From positions 399,461-463,460 of the forward strand of contig JAWWNJ010000177.1 in the NCBI GenBank assembly GCA_037176885.1: a DNA stretch of 64,000 nt. Direction: 5' to 3'. The position numbers and the translations under genes are program-made. Below, piece by piece: positions 56,797-64,000 of this stretch. The DNA is from Favolaschia claudopus (Eukaryota > Basidiomycota > Agaricomycetes > Agaricales > Mycenaceae). Within the stretch, counting starts at the first letter, position 1. Each line of letters begins with the position of its first letter. The notes beneath the pieces were generated by a model. It was given only the letters and a program-made list of their open reading frames with translations, did no database searches and was not told where the DNA came from.

Positions 56797-58054
56797 TCAA
56801 TCGTCCTTTTTGTCGTCCAAATCACTGAAGTGCCATGAGATATCGCACGTCAAGTTTGAGGGAGGACGCTTACTTTTCTTCATCACTGCGAACATCGTCA
56901 GCCTTTCCGCCCGTCATAACTTCCCAGACGACGCGACATATCGTCCCAAACCATATGAGTTGGATGACCTGAAATCCTTGAATCAGAAAAGACAGTGGGT
57001 ATTAGTATTCAGACCCGCGTACTTGTAAAGCGGTCAGGCAATGCGCAAAAGATAATCCAGTATTCTCTGCTGAGGAAACGGCCACGCTCGGGAGCCCACT
57101 CCAGGCCGACGATTCGCGGTAGGTCGGTGGTACGTCGAGTATATGACGACGGCGAAGAGAACGTGTCGCGTGGCGAACCATGAAATTACGAAGGATCCAA
57201 ACAGCGAGTCGCATACAAGGTCGCTGAGATTCATGTACCGGCACATTTTTGCTATCTGGGACGAGCCAAAATCAGACGGCGAAATCCCGTAGAAACGACC
57301 AACGCACCGGTAAGAAAATATCACATAGGTCCATTAAGAACATGATTAAAGAGCCGACGCGCGTAAAGTTGAAAAAGTAGCTCAAGCCCATTAAGAAGAC
57401 AGTTATAACGTGGTGGGCCATCATCTGCCAATGGTCCTTGCGAGGTGCCTCTGCGTTGAGGATTAACATCTGGTGCGTGTAGAACGCGGTCTGTGTGAGA
57501 TAGTATAATTTGACAGGGGCGGCGAGCGGACTATGGGGGTAGTGTCTCCAAAGTGTCTCGGGGGTGAATATCCGGTTCGGAAGATAATAATTCACATACT
57601 GCGACCGCGCCATTATCTTATCTGACGGCGGTCAAAAGTAGACAAACAACTCACGAGCCCGAAGCCCCATTGTATAGGATAGTATACGGCCGACCAACCC
57701 TGCTCGGCGAAACGGATGACGCTTCGGTGTATAAGTTTCTGTTCTTTTTTCGAAATGACACCATTCGCGTGATGGCCATGCCATTGGGCTGGCCGTTGCT
57801 AGAGCCATTTGAGAGCTTGGAACGCTTGAACTCGAGGTCCCTGGTCAGCTTCCACTTGGCGAAGGGCTCGAACACGTTGAGACGCAAGAGGTCGCGCAGA
57901 ACGGCATGAGAGCCATACAGCTGATGATGAAGAAGACATCCTTGACGCCGGTGGTATAGTACGTCGAGTCGTGGAAGGAGTCAGTTCTGGCGGGAGGATC
58001 TGTGCGGTAGGAGAGGGTATAAAAGGGAACCAGCCAGTCCTCAATAAATGCCAT
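56797..58054 (-). CDS. LAG1: Ceramide synthase (LAG1/LAC1 type) with apparent frame discontinuities
   Basis: ER multipass acyl-CoA:sphingoid-base N-acyltransferase. ATG at 58054: MAFIEDWLVPFYTLSYRTDP, then 'GVKDVFFIISCMAL', 'AVLRDLLRLNVFEPFAKWKL', 'HRSVIRFAEQGWSAVYYPIQ', 'TQTAFYTHQMLILNAEAPRK', the Lag motif in 'DHWQMMAHHVITVFLMGLSY' with its paired His, 'VGSLIMFLMDLCDIFLP', 'SWFATRHVLFAVVIYST', 'RIVGLEWAPERGRFLS' and 'VIQLIWFGTICRVVWEV'. The acidic end comes by a last intron (gtaagc...cttcag) to NDLDDKKDD (TGA 56797-56799). An earlier TAA at 56870 would apply if that intron is not used. Conserved blocks near 57905, near 57795 and near 57130 are in different frames with no usable intron between them, so the gene as given would need about three 1-nt corrections or is damaged. 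Confidence 0.8.
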
Positions 58055-58304
58055 CGAGGTAAGAGACAAAAAAGATGGCACCACGGTTTCGTGTCAAATT
58101 TTTGGGGAGTTTCAACGCGGGAATTGACCCACAAAGTCAAGACAAGTTGAAGGGTATTGCCAGCACACTACACGCGTCTGGGCATATGTATGGGGTCTGC
58201 GGCCCAGCGGCCCAGGCGGCGAAGGCGGATTTGACATTTCTGAAAACCGAGATTGGCAGTATCGCCGAAGATGATCCCAGCTTGTTCTTGACTGTATCCA
58301 CACC

Positions 58305-59273
58305 ATGTCCTCTTCAACAACGCAGCCTAATACTACCCCTGTATGTCAACAATCTGAACGACAAGGTCAACAAGGCAGAACTGCGCTCCCAGTTACACGC
58401 CCTCTTCGCCACATACGGCAAAATAATCGATGTAGTCGCCACCAAAAACACACGGATGCGCGGTCAAGCTTTCCTCGTCTTCGCCGACCTTGCTGGTGCC
58501 ACCACCGCTATGCGCGCACTGGAAGGCATGCCATTCTACGACAAACCTCTCGTCCGTCGCCTCCCTCTGGTTTCTAGCACAAAGTTTTGAAATAAGTTGT
58601 GACTGCAGCGAATCACCTACGCGAAATCGAAATCCTACGCGACTTCCCGTAGAGAAGACTCGTCTTTCGTGCCCCCGACCTCTGCGAATGCGAGCGCGTT
58701 GTTGGTGCAAAAGGGGAGAGCCGACAAGAAGAGGCAGCGTGATGAGGAGGTGGCTGATGGAGAACGGAAAGCCAAACGCGATAAAGGCGACGATGACGAC
58801 GACGAAGAGATGGAGATCGATGACGAGGAAGACGCTCAGCAAAATGCGAGTGCTGGTATGTCTCGGGTCCTTTTCGATCAAGGCATTGACCCTACAACTT
58901 CCCCTTCCCAAAAGCTGGCGAGGTGCCTGTCGCTGGCCCCACGCGCGTTTATTATGTACGAATCTACCGCAAGAGGTATCGGATGGTGTTCTGTCCGTTT
59001 TGTTCCAGCAGTAAGTCTCCAACTACTTGTCTTGCGTCCATCTCCATTGTCCCTGGCAGATATCACGGTTTCAAAAAAGCCAATGTGACAACAACAGATG
59101 TACCTGGCGGTAAGTTGTTTGCCTTTCACTTCTCACCAATTATTGAGCCATCCTTCGCAGTGAAAAAAGCTCAGGTCATGTTCGACTCCCCTCAACTCGC
59201 TTCGGTAGCGAAAGAAGGCTTGCACGGCTTCACACTGAAGAAAGACTGGATACTGTCCGTCCAGTACATCTAA
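58305..59273 (+). CDS. MSL1: U1A/U2B''-type snRNP protein with two RRM domains
   Basis: Spliceosomal RNA-binding protein of the SNRPA/SNRPB2 (yeast Msl1) family that binds U1 or U2 snRNA stem-loops. Family-like start MSSSTTQPNTT at 58305, then RRM1: 'LYVNNLNDKVNKAELRSQLH', 'GKIIDVVATKNTRMRGQAFL' (RNP1) and 'VFADLAGATTAMRALEG', joining by an intron to 'RITYAKSKSYATSR'. A charged linker (KGDDDDDEEMEIDDEEDAQQ) follows. RRM2 is 'ARLLCTNLPQEVSDGVLSVL', 'YHGFKKANVTTTDVPG', 'AQVMFDSPQLASVAKEGLHG' and 'FTLKKDWILSVQYI' (TAA 59271-59273). The start frame and RRM1 differ by one base at 58336-58340 (ACTACCCCTG), so either there is an extra C, or translation starts upstream in the RRM1 frame at 58075 or 58186, giving an odd N-terminal extension. 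Confidence 0.85.
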
Positions 59274-59695
59274 TAACTGTATTCTTTTTGTTGTTTGGCG
59301 GGATTTGGGGACCCTCTGGACCAACGCTCGTCGGGTGAGTAGCGCCTTTCATGCGTCTTGTCTTTATTTAGACCCACTCCCAAGTGTAAAATACCCTGTG
59401 TGCAGTTTCGTGAATCCTGCTGCTCTTCCATCGTTCGCTAAACATGACTTTGTTCCGGTACGGACCTTTTCCTCCGGGGTTCTGGGGAGGCGATTCCAAA
59501 CGCTGCTGTGTGCTTTGATCGCTTCACCACTTAGTTTGCTTCATCGTATCCCTCTCCGCTAAGATTTCTGCGAACAGAAAATGGGCATCTGGATCTCTTA
59601 CTTCCAAGGACGAACTTGACAGGTGTAAGCAAATCTGTGCACAAAGTACATTGTTTATCATTTCATACAACAAGCAAGGATACAAGTAAGTCGGT
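59274..59695. other. Convergent 3' region between the RRM gene and HSP31-like gene
   Basis: 422 bp between stops. It contains an intron-like piece (GTGAGT near 59336 to TTTATTTAG near 59371) and a short plus-strand frame at 59442, but no protein family. It could be a spliced 3' UTR or chance. No RNA gene identified. Confidence 0.45.
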
Positions 59696-60818
59696 CTACA
59701 AATTCAGGGCTTTGAGCATAGCCTCGCCAATGGGCTGCATGATTGAAGAATGAGTCGACTGGAAAACATGCGTTGAAGAGATGTTAAGACCCTCACCTTG
59801 GCTGAGGCGGGATTCTGACCAGTATAAAGGTTTCCGTCAACTACGACGTGAGACTATGGTGAAGGCGTTGAGCTAGCAGTCTCTATGAACAGAGAGAGAC
59901 GTGAACGTACTCCCCAGGCTTCGGCAGCTTTTTCGTATTTTCCGCCGAGGCTGACGATTTTGTCTTCGAGAAGCCACGGAACATCTTTCACTTTGCCAAC
60001 TTGTGTTTCCTCGTCGTTGGAAAACCCTGTGGCGGCTTTCCCAGCGAAAATGGACTTCCCATCGGCATCCTTGACGTTCACAAGGGCCCTGAACTCCGAT
60101 GAACAACTTGTTTGTGTTTCGTAGTGTGGATGAAACCTACGCAGGACCATGGCAGACGGCAGCAGTGATCTTGCCCGCTTGGTAGAACTACGCGATTGTC
60201 AAAGCTTTTCCGCAATCGATGAGAAAGGCACTTACTTCCCCTGCTAGCTTGATGTTCACAGCATCAACAGGTAGATCGATCACAGGACCGTGTCCGCCAA
60301 CATAGAAGATTGCATCATAGTCTGCGCATTGGTAAACGGCGGGAACGCTCGGTGCAAGGGAGGATTAAATGCACGCAGACCTTTCGAGTTGACGTCGGAG
60401 AGCTTTTTGGCAGAAGTCAACTTGCTCTTGACAGTCTCGTCTTCCAAGAACTTGGTGCATTCGGGGTCGGATGCGAACATCTATGCACGGCGGCTAGTAT
60501 TGCGTTGATTCTCTTGTTACTGAAATCTATGCTCACCTTGACGCTTCCTTCATCGATCGGCGGATTGGGACCGGCGGGGCTGGCGAAGTCAATGGTGGCT
60601 ACAGAGGTAATCAAATGAAGACAAGAAAGTGAACTTGGAGGGGAAGTCATTACCTTTGGGAGCCAGAACGTAGTACGGGTGAGCTGCCTCTGGTAAATAC
60701 CATCCCTACAAAGACGAGGTTGGAATCAACTGTCGAGAGCTACTCGAAGATGACTTGCGGTCTGCCCGCCAGTCAAGGTCTTCGAGGCTGAAGTCAATAC
60801 AAAGAGAATAGCGGGCAT
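59696..60818 (-). CDS. HSP31: HSP31/DJ-1-superfamily protein (class I glutamine amidotransferase-like)
   Basis: DJ-1/PfpI-fold stress protein. Family members act as chaperones and glutathione-independent methylglyoxalases (glyoxalase III). ATG at 60818: MPAILFVLTSASKTLTGGQT, then via a GC-AG intron (60758-60706) 'GWYLPEAAHPYYVLAPK', 'VNIDFASPAGPNPPIDEGSV', 'DYDAIFYVGGHGPVIDLPVD' and the nucleophile elbow with catalytic Cys in 'GKITAAVCHGPAVLVNVKD'. Next come 'GKAATGFSNDEETQVGKVKD' and 'VPWLLEDKIVSLGGKYEKA', the His region 'SHVVVDGNLYTGQNPASAKP' and the end 'IGEAMLKALNL' (TAG 59696-59698). About 240 residues, the family norm. The Glu/Cys/His triad appears present. About six introns. Confidence 0.92.
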
Positions 60819-61113
60819 GGTACTGGTCGAGAACAGAAGGGATTTTGAAAGAGGCTTATGATATCCTTAAATATCCATGGCCAGCTTAATCAGTGCATCC
60901 GGATTGCCGGTGCGTGGGGCGGGTATAACCTGATATAGAGGTCCTCAACTGAGGCATACAAGAGGTAGGAGCACAACCTCAGAGGTAAATTTCATCGGAA
61001 TGCAGCAAGACTAGAGTTACTCGTTGAACAAGACCAAAAGCAAGTAAAAATTGAACATACTCGGCAAAGCCGCAATCAAACAACAACATCCATTTTGGGG
61101 TTGCTCAATTACC

Positions 61114-62198
61114 ATGTCCTCCTTCTTCGGTCTGTGCGTGTATACCAGCTTCAACTCAGGAATCCTCGACTGAAAGGTCTTGCAGAGGAAAGACTCGCAC
61201 ATTCAAGCCACGCAAAGACGTTCCAGAGGGCACCAAGCAGTACCAGCTCAGGAAGTATGCCGAAGCTACTTTGGTGAGCTCGATTCTATCACCTATCTCG
61301 CATAGGGAGTCGAGCATCCGCGTCTAGGGCTCAGGAAACCTAAGACTCGCCGTCCAACTCCCCGAAGGAGAAGACCAGAACGAATGGCTCGCGGTACACG
61401 GTTAGCAGCACCAGCCCAAGCCTCGAAACATAGGGAGTGTATCATGACTGATTCCACCATCGCAGCCGTCGATTTCTTCAACCACCTCAACATGCTCTAC
61501 GGCACTATCACAGAGTTCTGCACGAGAGACGAGGCATCTAATTGGTTACCGCACTGTCTCCGATGGTTGCTGATCAGTTTGCCCAGTGCCCGATGATGTC
61601 TGCAGGCCCACGGTGTTTTCTCTGTCATTGCGCGTTGTCTTTCGGACTGACCAGCATTGCAGATACGAGTATCTATGGGAGGACGGCGTGAAGTACAAGC
61701 GGCCGACGAAATTGGCTGCACCGGACTATGTTGACGCGCTCATGAACTGGGCTCAGGGGCTCTTGGACGACGAGGCGGTATTCCCAAATAAAATTGGTGC
61801 GTTCAGTCAATGGTATCTCTTCCAAATCATTTGTCTCATTGAACCGTAGGCGTACCGTTTCCCAAGAATTTCAGAGAGACTGTACGCACGATCGTGCGAC
61901 GTTTGTTCCGCGTATACGCCCACATATACAGCAACCACTTTGATCACATATGCGCTCTCGGGATCGAAGGTCGACGTGTTCTCTTTGACGCGTCCTTTTC
62001 TAATTATCGTTTCGTTCTAGCGCACCTCAACACCAGCTATAGGCACTTTTTCTTGTTCATCAACGAGGTGTGTTGTACCTTGTCCCCTCCCGGTTGCGTA
62101 CACTGACCTATTCGCAGTTCGACTTGGTAGACAAGAAGGAATTAGCTCCTCTAGACGAACTTAATGATGCCATACTGTTGGAGGACAAAGCACGATGA
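61114..62198 (+). CDS. MOB1: MOB1 kinase activator
   Basis: Co-activator of NDR/LATS-type kinases (Dbf2, Sid2, Cbk1 pathways) in mitotic exit, septation and morphogenesis. ATG at 61114: MSSFFGL, then by an intron (gtgcgt...cttgcag) 'GKTRTFKPRKDVPEGTKQYQ', 'LRKYAEATLGSGNLRLAVQL'-like residues and 'PEGEDQNEWLAVH'. Then 'VDFFNHLNMLYGTITEFCTR', 'DE|CPMMSAGPR|YEYLWEDG' (across a GC-AG intron and a GT-AG intron), 'VKYKRPTKLAAPDYVDALMN', 'GVPFPKNFRETVRTIVRRLF', 'RVYAHIYSNHFDHICALGIE', 'AHLNTSYRHFFLFINEFDLV' and the end 'ELNDAILLEDKAR' (TGA 62196-62198). The zinc-site Cys and His residues (CxxxxC...HxxxxH) are present. Closest to MOB1 among MOB classes. About 215 residues. Divergent from HSP31, 295 bp between ATGs. 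Confidence 0.94.
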
Positions 62199-62615
62199 TA
62201 ACTGACCTGAGGACTCTTGTAGGCTTATTCCTTAATCGTTGTATTCCACCTATTTCTATTTCCCAAAAGATCCATTGAATGCATAGGGGTGACTGGATCG
62301 TGTATTTGTCAAGACAGGTATTTGTGCTAAATGCTACAGGTCGCGCGTGCGTGTATTTTTGCGGCGACGGTTCTGGGCGGTATAGTATTGGTACAACAGT
62401 ATTGTATGCGTGTTCGTAAGCTGTGAATGCAAGAGTGATGGAGAATGCGTGTGTTCGTTCAGTCAATGCAAGGGGGTGATAATACAATGTGGAGATGCAA
62501 GTCAATAAGGATAGCGTTTCGAAAGCGAAAGAGTCGCGACACCTGTGAGTGTATGAGGGTGTTTTGGTGAAAGGCGAAAATGCGGCGGCGAGTGATGCGG
62601 TCGGAGGTGCGAGTG
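62199..62615. other. Convergent 3' region between MOB1 and BTB gene
   Basis: 417 bp between stop codons. A long minus-strand open frame covers it (to 62694), but its reading resembles no protein and is out of frame with the BTB gene upstream. It is rich in GTGT/TGCG-type sequence on the plus strand. No RNA gene or repeat defined. Confidence 0.5.
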
Positions 62616-63841
62616 TTATATTGTTCGCTACATGAGGTGTTAGCGGGCATATAGAAATCAAAGGCGAAAAGATCATACCTTGACAATTGACCATTGTACG
62701 ACAAGATTTTTGACTCGGTCATTGAGGGCGTTTTTGCAAAGATCACAAGAAAGATGTTCTGCAAGCGGCCGTAAAGCCGACTCGAGCGTGTGGGTGGACA
62801 TGTCTAAGGGCCAAATTTAGCTTGGAAAGATGCTCCAACGACGGCGATGCATACCTGGTCGCACGTCCCACGCAAGGTATGCGGTAGCAAGTGCCCATGC
62901 CCGACTGAGGCCTTTTTGTGAGGGAAAGTCACAAGTCGGGTTGGGGGATGCGGATGTGGGGGAGGACCGAGGACGCGTTTCAAAAGCTTCAGCGCGGCCG
63001 AAGTGCAAGAAGAATAGCCTGAGTTGAATGAGCCAATGCTAGAACATAATAGGGAAGAACCAATACTTGCCGTTTCAGGTAAACAGCTCCCATTCTCTCC
63101 ACCACGTCGTCCGTTAACCGCGAAAGCGGGAAAGCGAGTAGATGTGAGGAGGTGGGGGCAGCGAGGTCGAAGATATCGTAGTGGGCAGCAAGGGCGTAGA
63201 GCTGCAGTGGAAAGAGCGGCGCGTGCGACAAAAGGAGTGTAAAGAGAGGCGTCGATTGCTGGATCTAGAAAGCAAAGATATGAGCTTCGCCGGCTCCACC
63301 CAGTGAACCGTTGCAACACACCGTTGCTTTTATGTTGAGACCATACATCGGCATCGAGTCGACTGCTTTGACGAGAATTTCAAACGGGGGTGAATAATGG
63401 GCGCATGACATGTCGTAAATGGCGTGCAATATTACATTCAACACGGGGGACGACTCCGGAACTTCAAATACTGGCGGTTCTTCTCCCTGCTCAGGCATAG
63501 GCATCGGGAGAATGCCGCGAAACCGGTTATCGGACGCGTTCAAGAGGAGGTCTGAGTGGACGTGAAAGTAGACCGAGTCTGTTGACAGAAGAACTATGTC
63601 CGGTGGTTGTTGTCGGTGTTGGGCATTAGCAAAGAAGGTCGTAGAGATGGATACAATGGTATCATCTTCGTCTGGAGCGTCATTAAGAGGGGAGCCGTCA
63701 TGAGAATGCTATGGGACGGTTAAAGAGGCGGAAACGACGCAAGAAAGGAATATTTACTGGAGGAGTGGGGAGATGGTCGTACTGAGTTGAAGGATATTCG
63801 ATATCACCGAACATCATGTTATCCCAGCCGATATGGTCCAT
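62616..63841 (-). CDS. BTB/POZ-domain protein
   Basis: Basidiomycete BTB protein. ATG at 63841: MDHIGWDNMMFGDIEYPSTQ, then 'DEDDTIVSISTTFFANAQHR' and the BTB core 'DIVLLSTDSVYFHVHSDLLL', 'NASDNRFRGILPMPMPEQGE', 'PVFEVPESSPVLNVILHAIY' and 'AVDSMPMYGLNIKAT'. By an intron (gtgtgt...tttctag) come 'IQQSTPLFTLLLSHAPLFPL' and 'QLYALAAHYDIFDLAAPTSS', then 'LSRLTDDVVERMGAVYLKR' and, by a GC-AG intron (63070-63019), 'LFFLHFGRAEAFETRPRSSP'. 'LSRAWALATAYLAWDVRP' and 'LESALRPLAEHLSCDLCKNA' lead to the end 'QWSIVKRTI' (TAA 62616-62618). The helical back half with a terminal CxxC (CDLC) is typical of this mushroom family. Function unknown, possibly a CUL3 adaptor or scaffold. The last small exon is the least certain. 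Confidence 0.82.
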
Positions 63842-64000
63842 GGCAAGTCTAGACACAATGAAAGTGAGGACGAAAAACAGGTGGGTCTAATTTGCTTGGG
63901 AAGTAACACATATATACACCGACGTCATCGTCTTCTCTTCCTTTCTCGAGTATTCTCGCAATCCGCGACCCACTGCGTCATTTCACCGCGTCAGATCCTT

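Noticed and set aside
57010..57060. A fourth frame break in the ceramide synthase near TTGCCTGACC
   Set aside because: Using the acceptor ...GATTCAAG before GATTTCAGG gives a continuous frame (FCALPDRFTRFQVIQ), so no indel is needed here.
58075..58304. In-frame N-terminal extension of the RRM protein from 58075
   Set aside because: Reads open but does not resemble the family, begins 21 bp from the divergent ceramide synthase ATG, and a family-like start lies at 58305. Kept only as an alternative in the gene entry.
58860..58950. A frame break before RRM2 of the U2B''-like protein
   Set aside because: An acceptor eight bases downstream (...CTGGCGAG) restores the frame, although it is a poorer site. 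Not strong enough to call a frameshift.
59305..59562. Plus-strand frame after the RRM gene
   Set aside because: No start-to-stop exon structure or family. More likely 3' UTR sequence with an intron-like piece.
62161..62694. 177-codon minus-strand open frame past the BTB gene
   Set aside because: It overlaps the last BTB exon in another frame and runs over the convergent 3' region with MOB1. The peptide is low-complexity and unlike any protein family.
1..64000. Transposons, CRISPR arrays, rRNA and secondary-metabolite clusters
   Set aside because: No reverse transcriptase, transposase, long terminal or inverted repeats, no regular spaced repeats and no polyketide, peptide or terpene synthase were seen. 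The lone acyl-CoA ligase, SDR and GST do not make a cluster.

Overview
The window is a gene-dense stretch of a fungal nuclear genome, most likely a mushroom-forming basidiomycete (Agaricomycetes-type). Nearly every gene is cut by several short introns of about 45-80 nt with GT..AG borders, genes alternate strands at 60-800 bp spacing, and the protein set is that of a filamentous basidiomycete: a class I-III chitin synthase, an F-box protein, a BTB/POZ protein, two DAL5/TNA1-type transporters and a cytosolic beta-mannosidase. I see no transposon, CRISPR array, rRNA or convincing tRNA. Gene models were built by hand, joining frames at splice sites so that family motifs stay continuous. Start and stop codons are firmer than every internal intron border.

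Layout, left third (1-28.9 kb): an ARO8-type aminotransferase running off the left edge (-); a GIS2/CNBP six-zinc-knuckle protein (+); COQ10 (+); an unrecognised, possibly mitochondrial protein (-); a short-chain dehydrogenase and a glutathione S-transferase in tandem (-,-); chitin synthase (+); a RING E3 (-); an AMP-binding acyl-CoA ligase (+); a long disordered protein (-); an ER-type Hsp90 ending in HDEL (-); a WW/FF protein of the TCERG1/CA150 type (-), divergent from an AIR1/2-like five-knuckle protein (+) with only 61 bp between the two ATGs; and an AKTIP/FTS-like E2 variant (+).

Middle (29-53.7 kb): the inositol pyrophosphate kinase VIP1 (-); a CCC2/ATP7-type copper P-type ATPase with three HMA domains (+); a SPO12-family protein (-) divergent from an F-box protein (+); RHEB (+); beta-mannosidase (-); then MFS transporter (-), alanyl-tRNA editing protein AARSD1 (+), a second RING protein (-) and a second related MFS transporter (+).

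Right (53.8-64 kb): the NEM1-type phosphatase (+), ESCRT-III SNF7/VPS32 (-), a LAG1-type ceramide synthase (-) divergent from a U1A/U2B''-type RRM protein (+), an HSP31/DJ-1-like protein (-) divergent from MOB1 (+), and a BTB/POZ protein (-).

The genes are mostly unrelated housekeeping functions and not one pathway cluster. No clearly new multi-gene system was found. The points most worth a second look are: the HDEL-bearing Hsp90 with UPRE-like sites upstream; three GC-AG introns in three neighbouring genes; a patch near 57-58.4 kb where conserved coding segments sit in different frames; a RING protein with odd zinc-ligand spacing and an apparent 31-nt intron; a SUMO-interaction-like motif at the start of the AIR-like protein; and an inverted pair of related transporters.
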